Shown: piece by piece, positions 11,936-25,965 of the stretch
How positions within the stretch are numbered: position 1 is the first letter of the stretch
How the letters are laid out: the number at the start of each line of letters is the position of its first letter
NCBI GenBank assembly: GCA_002633025.1
Contig: NMRB01000104.1
Coordinates: 556,782-620,781 of the forward strand
Reading direction: 5' to 3'
Length of the DNA stretch: 64,000 bases
Origin: Notospermus geniculatus
Lineage: Eukaryota; Nemertea; Pilidiophora; Heteronemertea; Lineidae
Program-made: the position numbers and the translations under genes
Notes under the pieces: model-generated
Database searches by the model: none
What the model was told of the DNA's origin: nothing
Seen by the model: only the letters and a program-made list of their open reading frames with translations

Positions 11936-14900
11936 TGGTGTAATCAGGTGTCTGCCGGGTACCCTCTGTACCTGGAATTTGAGGCTTGCCGGGAACATTT
12001 CGATTTAACATTTGTCACTTGTTCTTCTAGTACATTCACAAAGGTAATCACATGGTCCATGGACCATTTCATTTTACAATCGATGGATTGGTCCACTTTC
12101 TCGGTCGTGGACAATAGAGAGGACAGAAGAGGTGAGGAGTCTCATGAGACTCCATTCGCTGCTTTAAAGCGAGGGCGATGATGGAGATCGACGGGTACCA
12201 CTCCGGCACCTGACGATTCTATTGGGTAATCAAAAGACGGCATCGTCTTTGCTTTGGCACATCATTATTTGTAAAGACAAATAAAAACATACGTCAAACA
12301 CAAAAGTATCATTTACTCATTACTTAATGGAACTCCTTTTCTTTCTGTGGTGACGTGTACTTAGAGCCAATGGGGAAAAATACTTTTTTCAAAAAGAAGA
12401 AAAACAATGCTGTTCTTCAGCGTGATCCAGTTGTTGATGAAGGACGTGAGCCGCCGGTATTTTTTTCTTGCGGCTGTATATGAACTGGGGTTTTTTTCTT
12501 GTGCAGATATCTAGATTTTCGCACTCCGTTTTATCAATAAAACAGCCTGCTATGCCGTATCAGATAAGTAAGTAATAAATAGCAGAGTAACTGTTCTTTA
12601 AATTCCCAGGGAAACACTTTCTAATCCCGCCAACTAATACCTATTCTTGAACATTGGTAAAACACTCCTCTTTTTAAAAGATTATCAGTGAATCTGGCAC
12701 TCTAAAGAAGGTATCTGTGAGACTCTTGTTTAAAAAGGCGTCATTGAATGGTGAGTTCGAGTAGGCCTACATGTATCGTTTTGCAATTCATTTCTTACTG
12801 TGGCCTGAAAACCAGCGACAAACACACACTTTAGACAAGTTTTTGTGGTGTAAACGCCTGTCAGATTATTGGTGTCTGATCTCTCACAAGAAAAACAACA
12901 GTAATATTCCGAACAACGACTCTGCTGTTGATCTCCGTTATCGGTTTCGTGGTCTGCAGATTGTCTGAAATTGGTTCCACTATCCCCTTCCAAAGCTGAT
13001 CGATTCTTTGGGCAGAGATACGTGATGAGGTTCCATTACGCGGTCAGAGAATGAACTGAAACAAATCGATCAAGATGACACAGTATTTTTCGAACGAATG
13101 GAATGCCCTAAAGCGTGACGAAAAACTAATACTGGCGGTCGGTTTGTATGTTTGGCGTCCGCCTGATAGAGAGGCTCAACGGCAAGTTAATAGCCAACTA
13201 CATCCCCATCCCTTCCAAAAAAAAATTAATTGCTTCTGACATTCAGTCATTCACCCTTCGTTATCCATGCTCTATATTGGTCATGATTGGCAGTCGTCGT
13301 ATTCAAATATTGGCGGTGCTCGACTGGTCGTTGGCGTACGAGAAGAGACCCGAGCACCCCGACAGAGTCACCACAGGGCATCCTACGTGGCTCAAACGGC
13401 ACTATTGAATCAACTTAATTATTAGCATTGATAATGTAGTGAAGTGATTTCGAGATCACTGCCTCGAAAGCTTTTTAACGGTGCACGGCATTCGCTGACT
13501 AAAGAAATCGATCCAAACGTCAACTCAGCATCGACGGCGGTCTGTGGTGGATGTGGTCAACGAAGTGCTGTTACGGACACGTTAATTGCGTCCATACCCT
13601 GCGGAATTCGGTCGAGGAAGATGAACAGGCCGCATTCTTAATGCGTTTAATGGTTACAGACCCTGGTGGATTTGATTCTGGGCCTGATTTTACCCCACGA
13701 TGTCGGCTTCAGTAATCTGCATTGACATGAACGTGCTTAACGTTAAGGGATGGTAACGGTGTTCGACCTCTTCCCACCAAGGACCCCGCGATCTTCCACA
13801 TTGCTACCAGGGTCGCTCGTTCTACAGTTTCTCGAAGGTAAACGAAACATCAAGCGAATCTTTTCAAATCAGTAACCGACGATGTTCGACGAGTACATGC
13901 ACCGTGAAGGGATTTGCGGAGTTCATCTTCGACAGCCTTGCTAATTCCGAAAAGGTGTGAATTTCTGCAAAACCCTGCTGATTTCTGTTTTAGTCTCGGA
14001 TCCATTGGATTACCTTCTACACCTTGGAAAAAGGTAAGTTTCTTTTTTCCTGTTTTTCATAAAATACAGAACAGCAAACATTTTGATGTAAAGGATGCTG
14101 AAATAGACTAAGTGATTCTGTACCGTTTTGTTGCACATCATCTATTTTATACCATTAAAATATGATCGATTTTCAGCTCCATTCGAAATGAATTCACTAC
14201 TTTCGAATTCCGATACATTTCTGTCTTAGAAAGTGTAGGAATGAATACGCAAAAAAGATGAAACCAGTCAACCTCCGAATCGACAAATTTTTCAATGTCT
14301 TTGTAATCGGGATTTGACTTCATTTTAATGAAGTCAAATCCCTTGGCCTGCCAGCAGAGGAAGCGCTGGCGAAACGAAATATAATGTCCCAAGGCCACCT
14401 TTTACGGGAAGGACTGCCATATACAGAAGCAGAGTCTTCGCAAACAACTTAGAATACGTTTGCACGACCGACGTTTATTTTGTTGACGCGATTCGAACCC
14501 CCGTTCATACGATTAAAGTCCCTACGTATACAGCTGCACAGCAATTCGACCAGGATTTTGACCTACAAATGTTACAGCGCCAGACTCGAAGCAGACGACC
14601 CTTCACTCATATGTGGCTATTCTTTAGGAAAGGTGCATTCAATCGTGTTCTCGTTTGATTGTTGCTTCATTTGAACTGTATGTGTCGTCTGATTATTCGG
14701 GTATCACACCTTTGAAGGACGGATCGATTTTGTCGAACTTGTAACGAGGCTCCGTAGGTGTACATGTACGTGCTGTTGCAGGGACCGATAGAAATGTAAT
14801 CACTGCGATTTAATCCCTGTAACGAAGCACCCATCTTGACTACCAAAAGCTGTGACATCACCCCTTCCCTCCGATGAGGCTCACACAAACCCTTGACGAA

Positions 14901-15265
14901 CTTCGTTGCGGTAAGTTGTTTCCAACCGGATGTTCCTGCATGTACTTACTCCCGCTGTTAGTTTCATAATAATCGTTCTTCATCATAGATCGTAGGCCTA
15001 CATCCAGACCTGACGACTTCCGGTGCACAACAGACGATTGCCATTTGAAGGAAACTACGCTGTTTGTCAAATTATTTTTTTACCCGTTTTGTCCATTTTG
15101 AGGAAAATTATCTTTTCACATCATTGGTTAAACCCAAATCTCTAAAATTCATACGCCTTTTCTATTGTTTAGTAGCACTTTATTGTGCGTAAAAAATGAT
15201 AACTATTGATGCAGTCCCTAAAAAACTGATTATAAGCCTATTGCCCGAAACTCCGCCCTCCTTAA
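11936..15265. other. No gene supported
   Basis: Only short unconvincing ORFs. A 40-bp segment at 13994-14033 has a strong acceptor (TTTCTGTTTTAG) and donor (AAAAAG|GTAAGTTT) and could be a small exon of an unseen transcript; nothing else supports it. Confidence 0.4.
14309..14342. repeat. 34-bp palindrome
   Basis: GGGATTTGACTTCATT and its complement are joined directly. No flanking direct repeat is seen, unlike the ultra-short insertions elsewhere. Confidence 0.8.
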
Positions 15266-15757
15266 AGTTGCGCTTCCACTACAAAAAAAGCCGGTATTTG
15301 TCCGCTCTTATTCTGCTTCCATTACAGAATTGCCGGGTTTAATAAGTCCGGTTCTATTAGAGTGCGGATCTATTTAGTTCGGACAGCATAAGTTGCGCTT
15401 CCACTACAAAAAAGCCGGTATTTATCCGCTCTTATTCTGCTTCCATTACAGAATTGCCGGGTTTAATAAGTCCGGTTCTATTAAGTGCGGATCTATTTAG
15501 TTCGGATAGCATATCCGATCATACTCCGAATCTAGATGCGGATAAATTTTGTTGTGGAATGGCAATAACACCGGATCTATTTGTAGTATTATGCTCGGCT
15601 ACAGGTGGCTCCACGGTCGCTTGCAACTGTGCATGACCTATCCAAACTAAATAGATCCGCACTTAATAGAACCGGACTTATTAAACCCGGCAATTCTGTA
15701 ATGGGAGCAGAACAAGAGCGGACAAATACCAGCTTTTTTTGTAGTGGAAGCGCAACT
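15266..15757. mobile_element. Harbinger-like MITE with duplicated left arm
   Basis: An arm starting AGTTGCGCTTCCACTAC is present twice in direct orientation (15266-15390 and 15391-about 15515) and once inverted (about 15640-15757). TAA flanks both ends (15263-15265 and 15758-15760). A 3-bp TWA duplication is typical of PIF/Harbinger elements. There is no transposase frame. Confidence 0.75.
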
Positions 15758-16038
15758 TAAGTGAAGTCAACTCCGAAGTAATAGCAGAAACAGAGCTGGT
15801 TTCTCTTCGTGATTTAACATCAAAGAAACAGGCACCAAAACGGTTTCTAGTATCATTATGGACGTTTCAGTATGAAACTTCCTCCGCAATGATTGAAAAA
15901 GATGATCCGAATGGAACATGGTCGTCTAATTCTCCATCAATTTCCCACATAAGCCGAGAGGGGCATTCGACAAAAACTCCATTTTTAGAGCACTTTGTCA
16001 TTACGAGAACATCAAAGGTATATGTACGATGAAAATAG

Positions 16039-16433
16039 CTACAACAATATTACCGTCTCCCGGCAAAACTCAGGTGTTCCGGACCAATTTACATCGACAA
16101 GGAGATTCAACCCGGAGCCATCAATGTGACGAATGAATGCTGCTTCTAGGAGTACACCAGTCACCATGTCGGGTAACAGGAAAGATGGAGTCTGGAGCAA
16201 TGGGATTCGTGGATTAAAGTTAGTCGTCGCTGTGGGTGCCCGATGGTACCTATTTTCGGACAACTCGCACATGCAGTAGAGCATATTCCAATAATCGGAT
16301 GAACGACGTGCGGCATTAACAAGCCTAACGGCAACGGTTCGATGGTGTTATTAATAGGCCCAGGGACATTGTGAATATCAGTCAGCGCCACCATCGATGG
16401 CCAGTGGAATGACCAGGCTGCATAAGGCGGCAA
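16039..16433 (-). other. Unassigned overlapping ORFs, possible exon
   Basis: Two overlapping minus-strand frames of 81 and 90 codons lie here. One has an acceptor-like CTTATGCAG at its 5' side and a donor-like GTACC near 16250; the other ends near GAGACG|GTAATA. Composition looks somewhat protein-like, but I recognise no domain and cannot join it to other exons. Confidence 0.2.
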
Positions 16434-18104
16434 ACTACGTGGTGACCTAGTTCATACATATACTGAGATCATGTGATTCAATATGACCAATCAGAAGGCG
16501 TCCTCAAAAAATAACCTCGAAAATTTCTCAAAAAATGGTACAAAAAACTCGAAGCCGGTTGAAACATTCAAACTCCTTTATTCGGGACTTCGACCCCAAA
16601 TGATTTGAATTGAAAATGCATCAATAGTCAATAATACGTGAGAGGAAAAGGGCGAAAAATCGGGAACAAAATTGAACATTGAGCAAGTGTGATATGGTTT
16701 TAGTGAGAACGCCTGAAAGCCAGCTCACCAAAAAACTTTAAAACGTAAAAAGACTATGATTTGTAGTTCTGAAACAGATCAATTTGTCTAAATTTTCAAT
16801 GTCCACGCTGGCGTATGCACGGGAACAACTGCGCTAATATCAATCGCTACCAGGAATAGGTAATCTCTACTGCAACAAGTGATCGACGAACGGTAGTATG
16901 CTGAGGAAAAATGAAAGATGGTGATGATTGAGAAGCTTTCCTGACGTCTGCCCCGCGGGCGTTGCTCTGATGAGTAACGCCCGTATGAATAACCAGTAGC
17001 CTATTATCTCTAGGGTTCAGTTTGGCATTCAGAGGTTTAACCCTCCCAAAAAGGTGGGTAGGCCGATTTATCCATTTTTACCTCCCATTCAACCAGACAC
17101 TCATCAGTTATGTTTTGTTGATCCGAACCCGACGCCATCGGTCACGCCATTCGAGCGTCACATAAAAAATATGCTGCAACTATTTATTCATTCCAGTTTT
17201 AGTCACGAAAAAGAACATCAGCGAATTGCAACTCGAAAATGGAGGAAACTTCTCGCTTTTGCTTTCCGCTCTGTTAGTTGAAATAATCCACCAAGCGTGC
17301 TGTAACATGCTCATTAGAGCCCTCATGTCGGGTAAAAGGAAATGAGATTTTTGATGCTTCACTGTATTTGATGTGAAAATTGCTATATACATGAACAGGG
17401 TTTAGGAAATGGTTTAGGATTCTGTTTCTAGTTCATGCTCACCAGGCTGTCGACTTCACGGAATGGATTAGGAAATCTGAGCCACGACTGTTGCTATAAA
17501 ATGATATGATGAATTTATGACGAGACTAATTTTCGAGCATATGTGGCGCCAAGCACAAATTCACCGATGACTGTGTTGCGATCAGTGCCCTCTAGTGTCA
17601 AGAGCGGCCAAAAGCGAAAGCGAAACCTCGTCCTCAGGAAGATTTCAATTTCATTTATATCAAATTTACGTTACAGGCAATGAAATTCTCCATTACTTTA
17701 ACAACCCGTGTATAAGCTTGTACAAGTTCCTGCTTGTTTAGGTAAAGGAAACTTGTTTTGATAACGGAAATTAATCACAACTGATGGAAGAGCCGTAGGA
17801 TGAGTAGATACCATCTCAAAGGCATGTTAAAATGATTCAATCTCCTTCAAAGGCAATCATTTCCTGGTGCAGTGACCCAGAATAAACTATCGATGATCGT
17901 GAAGCTTTATTGAATTAATGAAAGATTTTTAAAGATCCAGTTCATTTTTTAAGTATTGATTCGAGAGGAGCTCAGACAAGGGCATTATCAGTCCAATAGA
18001 CAGTACGCCTACTGAGCTAATTAATGGATAAACAGCCAACGTTGTAGCCGGCGGAAAAACTGCGCTGTCAATTTAATAGAGTCGTGCTCTTCATCAAACT
18101 GGAT

Positions 18105-18170
18105 CCGACTGGATCGAACCCATACTTCAGAGGTGGCAGACTCCGATATTCGCAATGCGCCAGTCTGAAC
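18105..18170 (-). mobile_element. tRNA-derived SINE head
   Basis: On the minus strand the A-box-like TGGCGCATTG is followed by the B box GGTTCGATCC about 40 bp later. There is no full tRNA cloverleaf. Confidence 0.45.
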
Positions 18171-18830
18171 CTGAATCCCTTCGAAATGAACCAATTTCCC
18201 GGAGTGCTTACGTTGAAGTAGTGCACTTACTTCTGATCAGTTCGTCTTAAAAAACACACGCAGCGATAGTCTGATGAGAGACAGACATTAATAACAGGTT
18301 GTCATAGCCGAAGGCAAAGTAGCGCTGTTAGCGGTTTATTATTTTGAACACCCCGATTTAATGCTCCTCACAGACTGTAAAGAATGTCAGTTGGATGTGG
18401 TTGCGATTGAACCTCAGCTTCCACAGGAATCATATCATCAATCACGAGACGCAGTTGCAGAAACCATATTTATTAAAGAAGGTATAGATTGGTACACATA
18501 AGAACGAAGTGCAGCCTGTGAAAGACTTGTTAGGAAGATAAAATACGCCCCAAATAACGACAATGACTTTAACGAAAACGACATTCTCAAATAACGACAA
18601 TGATAACGAAAACGACGTTCTCAGAAGTCGCTGAGAAGTAGATTGGTTTCAGATCTCACCGCTAGGGCTTCAGTAGGCCTACAGGCCTAGAGCGTTGAGA
18701 TCGAGAGGCAATCTAGTTTTTTTGAGAGAAAAAAAATTCATTCCTGTAGTGCAGTAGGAATCAGCTATACTGTGGTGCATTTTCTTAGTTGGAGTGGTAG
18801 TTCGACTTGCATGAATCACGGTCTTTATGT

Positions 18831-18873
18831 ACATGTACATGTACATGTACGTACGTACGTACGTACGTACGTG
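18831..18873. repeat. TACATG then TACG simple repeat
   Basis: Four-base and six-base units alternate (ACATGTAC, then GTAC repeated). Self-complementary. Confidence 0.9.
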
Positions 18874-21800
18874 TATATCGAATGCATGCTTTAGATGATA
18901 AAGTCAAATCCAACCGAATCATCAAAAATAACTGCATCAGGACTGTTTCTTGCAGGAAAATCCTGTTTATCTTGCTTTCACTTATCGGTCATGAAATCTA
19001 GCGTGAAATGGTGCACTGGCGACCATTATTGAATGGATACGACGAGGTATTCATCACAGAACGCTGAGTCAGGATAATCTTAGAATCTCATAACTTGGTT
19101 TAACGCAGTTCAAATCTGTGTACTCCACTGGGATAGGATAAGGCGAATCCCGTTTCTTAAGATTCATCTGTGGAATAGAGCGAGGATGAGCGGAGGATTT
19201 GTTGCACCAATGGCATCAGCCGCGGGCTGTAATTGGTTTATTGAACACTTTCTGTAAACCAATGCCTGTTCTCCTAAGGTCGTACAGGTCAAGATCGCAA
19301 CAACTGTCCTTTACGTCCATGAATCTGTAAGCTACATCGGAGCCCAAAACACAAACGTGTGGTCGACTCCTACACGATTCCATAGGACAATTCAAATCAC
19401 TGCTTCCTATCAATCCATTTTCGTTCTGTGCAGTAATCGGAGCTGACAGAAGAAAATATCCACGCGGGATACAGTTTTTTTTGAATGATCAGCGACACTG
19501 GTATCAAATTAAAATTCGTACCCCAGAGGAAACTACTCTACAGGCAATTCTACCAACATAACGAATATTCACCGGTAAGATTAACTCCAGCTGTGTTCAG
19601 GAAGAAATGCCGGGAGTCAGAAGGTATAGGCATATCTTGTCGTGAAGTCGGTGATAAATGGATGTTTGACTTCAGTTTTATGGAACACAAGACCCACGTC
19701 TGCCTGAAAAAGGCAAGTTCTTGGCAATATCTGCCCTCTATATATAATCCCAGTGTTCCGTCCTCGAATAGATCGGGAGGCTGGCCATCGATCAAGCGAG
19801 CGAAGCCCATCCGAGCTCTTCGATACCTAAATCAAGTCCGGTATCCCGTTACCTCTTCACAACAAAATGCGTTGATTCAATCACAAAACTCAATTTATTG
19901 AAGTAGAAATCAAGATTAGCCCATCGGCCCGAAATGATCTGATCAATTACTACAAGTGCTTTCGTATCCGATTCTGTCCAAGGGGAGACCATCCATCTTC
20001 CCTGAGTTTTGCCATCAAACTCTCACTGAGTTCAAGTGGTGTCACTGCAGAGATAGGAATCCTTGAACAAGTCTTTCGAGCGGCGGCTAAAAAATAGCAA
20101 ATTCGAAACAAAGCGGCTCAAAAATAGCGTCAGGGAGAAACCGGAAGTGCAACGAAGGTGGCTCTCAGAAATAGCGCCATAGGGGAATAGCGCCTCGGCG
20201 GTTGATATCGAGATTCTCTTTCTAGCTGTTATGCGATAAAAATGGACAGATCTACATTCACTTATCTGTGAAGTTCATTTTATGAACCTCGGGATGCCTC
20301 TGATGGGAAACCATAAAACTAGCCGAAAGCAATCCCCTATCAGTCGACTTAAAGCTTCGGCGGAGAAGCTACTCAACTTAAGTTTCCTCAAATTACGATC
20401 GTCAGTAACGTCGAGCATGAAATGGCGAAATACCAACATGGCCGAGTAGCTTTTGTTCCTTTATTAGATTACAATGACGAGAATGAAAATGATTCGATTA
20501 TAGGCTAGAGAGACATGGTAAAATTGCCTCTGCCAAGTGGCTTCCAATGGGGAAATTACTGAAGTCTTAAGGGGAAGTCATACATCACTGAGAACTGTCT
20601 TCCAATTTCCGCAGGCGATTACCATTCTTTAAGAGTTAACTACACCCTTCACTGCATTTTATGATGTACAGGCAATTTACTGTGCACTCCCGGACTAGGC
20701 CAACGCATATCGGGAGGGAGCACAAAGCTTTGTCCGCTGGGCGATGGCTAGGACTCGTGTGCCTTTAATGTCAGTTATCGGAGTCTACCAACGTCGGAGG
20801 CAAAATTGACTTTGCGTCTGGCCAATCGATTGATCAAAATTAAATTATTATTGCTATATCAGTTAATATGATTCTGTTAGATAAAATGGTGCGGCACTAA
20901 CTTTATATAGTATGCCGTTGTGCACTCAACTGGCGACCGTAGATTGGGAAGTAAATTAGACATGAAATCAACAACGGATGGACCAAACCCGCCTGCGTTG
21001 TGGAGCCCAACCTAAACGACGGTACCAGCTGCACGTTGGTTATTTTGTCAAACTCAATAGGCACCAAAGGAGAAAAACATGAATATTTCATTCGAAATCA
21101 TTAATGTTCATGTAAAAAGTCTGGTGCATTTTCGGGCACCCCTGGGACTTCAAACCAGTCCCACCACACGCTGTGATTGTGGCTTGTGTTATGTTGGGCA
21201 GAGTCTCAGTGAAATCCACAAGAGAAAGAGACTAAACGGCATAACTGACGAATGATTGATGTGCGATAGGAAAATAATTTCTTTGTCGGTGTACATGTAC
21301 ATGTATACATTCATTTGGATTTTCATCCGTATTTCGGTGGTCGCAAGGTATTATCCTGACTTGAAGCTTCCACTCAACCACCAACGGTATCAAGTCGGTC
21401 GTGCATAGAACGCATCGCTTAGCCATTTTTTCCCACGATAACATAATCGTCATTCGTAGGATTCGTGTACGATGCACGTGACGTAAGAGTTAATGCTCAA
21501 AACGATGAACACGTTCAGTTGTCAACAACTCACTTTGATTTCTCTAAAATGTCAAGTCATTAGCAAGGGACAGTGACCTAACCCCCCCCCCCCCATACTT
21601 GGTCATTATAATGGATGGTCATGCATACACCGTGATTCATTAATCAGTGCTTGTATATAATTCGATGGCCTTTTCGCACGACCCATTGAAACTTAATGTT
21701 TACAGGATATTACATGTAGTTGTCGGTAGATACGTATGTGTTTACGTCAACGTGGGATGCAAAATATGCACTTTTGATGTGGATACGGAGGGAAAACTGC

Positions 21801-24538
21801 GATCACGTACTGTACAACAATGTAAATCAATGAAAGCACGTGGAATTCATGTGTTCTGTAAACGACGCAAGCAATTCATGGTCAAAGTGGAAACAAGTCT
21901 TGGTCCCTCCTTCCAACGCATCTGCAATTAATTTTTTGTGTTACTTATTCTCGGCTGAAATTCAAATTAAATTGAACAGAACTTCAAGGTGATTAATATT
22001 GAGCTGGTTGAAAGAACCGGAAGGCTGGTAGCTCGTCTCAGCTATTATGAGGTAATGACACAAACGACATCCAAGTTGGTTCATGAATTAGAACACCATT
22101 TTAAGAGGGATATTCAACTTGATCTACCTCTTGTGAGTGAAAGCTTTTAGCTGTGACGTCCTTCTGCTTTGGAGAACAATCGCTTGAAAACTTGTTGAAG
22201 TATCCTTCATACGACCATGGAGATGGAATGCGTCATGAATAAGGAGGCTGAGGAACAGATCAAGAGATCTCGTTCTTCGTATTTGCCAACATCTGTCTTT
22301 TTGAGGAAAATCGTCCTGAAGCATACGTCTTGTAAGAAAGTGGGTATCAAGTTGCTTCCAGATCGCTGGCACAAACTTTATTATTATTTGTATTATTATT
22401 AAGAACATTTCCGCAAGGCTCTAGGGCACTGTACAATAAACATACAAGTAAAAGAGTAGCAAAACAAAGACATCGTGATAAAAAGAAAAATTATTTAAGA
22501 ATAGAAGGACTCTAAAATCATCACCATCAGTTCAACGACGCCACGTCATTTGCTGTAGAGGAAACTTGCTACAGGGCAGAGTCTCTGCCATGTCGTTAAA
22601 TCTGGGGTAATCATTCTCTCAACGTTCTCCGTCATCTTCCTTTCGTCACCTTGTTCTCAAGAAACAATACCTTGCTATTGTCTGAGTCCCCTGCCGTTGG
22701 CCATCCATCACAGTTTGTCTACATTGAGAAAATACGTATTGGGGTGATCATGATGACTCAATGGGGCTATCAATCATGTGGCGTTCAGGGCATGTTTTAG
22801 AACAGTATGTTGTATCTTTCCTTAAAGCAACCACCAATACCTGGCCGGTATTTTTGATCAGAGTTCCCGCTCTGTCTTTGCCTAATGCCGGTTCACATCT
22901 GGCGACACAACAGCTCGATATTCGAATGTTCTTGCCCATAACATCACTGTTACCTGGTAAATTGCCGACGATTATAGGAAATTGGTGGCATCGACCTGAA
23001 GCTAAGGTTATGATTGATAATCAGCCAGTTAGTCCACCGAAATGCTGGTAATTTCGCACACACGACATGGACGTGATTCGGCCCTAATTGCCGTTGGAAC
23101 TGAGCTGAAAAGTAACAAGACGGGCAACGATTTCTGTGGACATGACAGATAATAATTCTTCCCACCATTCTCACTACGCTGATGACGGAGATAATTTCCC
23201 CCAAAGTGACCGTTCTGTTAATCTGTAGATCATCATGATCGCTCACTGCTGCTGCTGTTATTTGAGAAGATGAACACCGAACACATCTTTGCCTTCACAA
23301 TAGGAGCAGTCGATCAGCTGTGCTTATTGCCAATAGATGGCAGCAAAGTTCCAGCGGACCCACAAAGGAACATTCTCGCGATCGGTGCTCAATCAACCAT
23401 AAATGGGCATTCGGAACGACCTGAGGCGAACTGCTTATCTGCCACTGGACGGCACATTTCACCTCGGACACAAGTGCAAGGCAGCCATATTGTTTATCAA
23501 CAAACCCACGTGACCGACCGTGGGACTATTTTGGCAGAATTTTGGCCTGTTAAGGTGTTCAAACTTATTTGCTGGATAACTTGAGGGATATTATTTATAA
23601 ACTTACCGGTATCTCGTCCAATCTGCCAATTATTGATCAATAACGCAACGTTTTGTGTGACCTATTTCGTTCATGCGCAGGGTGTGATGAAGGCGAACCG
23701 CATTTGAACTCTCACAAACGGGCAGCAATCCTTGCGCATTCAAGATGGCTGCCTTGGAATTGTGTCCGAGGGGAAATGCGACCGTACGGAAATTGCCGAG
23801 CAGTTGCCTTCGGAAGTTCCGAATGATAAATGGGTCCGCTCGGCATTGAATTGGGCCGTACTGACACCTATTGGTCAACTGTTGTCCAACTTCTCACTCC
23901 TTTTTGTCATTCCAAGAGTAGCGTACTGGACAGCCCGGCACATGAAATACGATCATCTGCGCCCTTCAGTCAGAGTAGCCTACATTTTGCCTTCCCGGTC
24001 TTCTTTGTGAGTGCTAAAGACCATTAGCAGCCTAGTGTACGATGTCCCAAACATCCTTCTCTGGTGGCTGTGGCTGAATTAGGGGAACGAGCCGGTGCTT
24101 TCACATTCTGGTCAGGAACGGGGTGACCCATAAAAGGACAGAGCCCCGTCATGTCACTAATCAAAGCAACAAGTATATTTCACTACATTTAAAGGCTAGT
24201 TGACTTCGCGGCGGATGACGGGGAGATGTGTGTGTCAATAAACGTCAATGATCAAACGGATCTCACAAGTCGCGACTCCACAATCTTCAAAGTCATCAGA
24301 TTATTGCTCCAGTCGCTGGAACTCCCAGTTCTGATGTCGTTGAGCTCAGCCTGTGAGTGAGGACAAATAATGTGTATTGCCATCCATCAGAGTCCGTCAA
24401 TTACAATGCCACGTAAAACGTCTCCCCAACAACCCACCATGCCGGTCGGGGAGAGAGTGGTGGCGCTGTGTTCGAAAGTCCGCGGAGAGGCCGCTGCTGG
24501 TTCGGCACTCAGCCCTGTGGCCACTTCTTATCTTCTAC

Positions 24539-24566
24539 CAAAAATATATGGTGTTATATATTTTTG
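24539..24566. mobile_element. Ultra-short palindromic insertion, family 2 (28 bp)
   Basis: Arms CAAAAATATAT and ATATATTTTTG face each other around GGTGTT. CTTCTAC occurs immediately on both sides (24532-24538 and 24567-24573), a perfect 7-bp direct repeat. Confidence 0.75.
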
Positions 24567-24700
24567 CTTCTACTGATCTGAGGGATCAAAGATGCACTGA
24601 ATGAGCTATACGCAATAGTTCTCCAGAAACGTATCTGGAGAGACTGGGTAAAAATGTGAAGCGCTCTGAGACTTTCGTAATGGTGCAGGTCATCGAAATC
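24567..24700 (+). mobile_element. SINE tail-like fragment
   Basis: Segments GATGCACTGAATGAGCT, TTCTCCAGAAA and GTGAAGCGCTCTGAG parallel the tails of the SINEs at 34693 and 41353. No promoter boxes remain. Confidence 0.4.
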
Positions 24701-25965
24701 TGATGCTGTTCTTTCGACACTTTCTTCTGCCCTTGTTTACTTCTCGTACACTCTCCGTGATCCCGATGTAAGTATCACCGTCGAAATGTCGAAAAGTAGA
24801 ATAACATTTCTACAGCTTCCTTTCTCAGTAACCTTGGTAACCAAATTGAAGGCTTTGAAGTCCAATTTCCTCGACTAAGAATTGTAGATCATCGTCCACT
24901 TCCGTTTCTCACAGGGGGTTCTTTCGTCTTAATCAAGCATGGAATGTTCACAAGGGGTAATCATGGTAATTGAAAAGTACTTGTCTTTGAAAATAAAGCG
25001 GGGTAAAGTTAACTCATTATGTTCTGCGAACACCTGATTTGATTCGGTTCGGACTAAAGAATTGGCTCCGGCATTACTGATTTCCCTGTTGTATAATTAA
25101 TCTGGAATGAGAGCCTTTCTGTGTATAGTCTTTGATGATCTTTAATAAATCTTCATAGCCAACTTCTCTTTTCTTTCCCTTTGCTGTGTCGGCGAGAGGA
25201 ACAAGCGACTGCAGTCGTCACCTGGTGGAAAAGTCATTCATAGAATAATGCCATCTAGCGTCAATCGGGGAAGACAGCCAGTAAAATACTATCAAAATAC
25301 TATCACACTAAAATAATGTGATTGGAATGAAATCTCCCATGGATGAATGGCCAGACGATAAAAGAGTAATTATTCATTCGTCAATTCTGCCGAGCAATAT
25401 CGCGTGAAAACGATGGACAGGCAATACCGATCTCGGAAAACAGCCCTAGCGGTCATTTTTGGAAACCAATCTTATGACATTTCTCGCTTTTCCGACTTCT
25501 CTCGGGTATAAACCACCTGTCAGAGAAGGAGTCCACGCTGAATTCCGCTTCTGCTGTTGATATCCAGAGTGGTAGGCGTAAAATGGCTCGTTATGAATTA
25601 CAGCAACCCCTACTGTCTTCCACCTTCCGCCGGATTCCAAATTAGCTGTTGATTACGCTCCGTCTCCCTGGGCGCCCAATCTGGTTATTACACGAACTTA
25701 ATAATTCATTACTTAATTATGTGATTGTTTCGCCTGCCAATATGGATAAGACGCTGCTCCTTCGCCGGGCGGCAGCTGGTCTGGTGATCTTCTCATCCTC
25801 CCAAGGGAAATTACCTGTTCTTTTTTTTCGCTTGGCTACCATAATCAGCAATGCGCAGTATTCCAGTGGCTGCGCCCTTCTCAACAGAATACACCCTCGT
25901 TCCTAATGATTCCATTGCATTCTTCTCTTTATAGGCTACCGGATTGTGCCTGGATCACGGCCCTG

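Larger units (their letters stand above)
15761..25965. other. Gene-poor stretch
   Basis: I find no gene I can defend. It holds a weak minus-strand ORF pair (16039-16433), a SINE head (18105-18170), a TACG/TACATG simple repeat (18831-18873), a C-run (21582-21594), a SINE tail-like segment (24567-24700) and one ultra-short palindromic insertion (24539-24566). Confidence 0.4.

Noticed and set aside
16955-16990. Hammerhead ribozyme suggested by CTGATGAG inside a hairpin
   Set aside because: The hairpin GGGCGTTGCTC/GAGTAACGCCC uses the motif as its loop; there is no stem II followed by GAAA, so the ribozyme core is absent.
19485-19901. 138-codon plus-strand ORF
   Set aside because: No recognisable domain, no splice context, and an equally open overlapping frame on the other strand.
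21647-21931. 94-codon ORF with several cysteines
   Set aside because: Composition and surroundings look random, with no exon partners.
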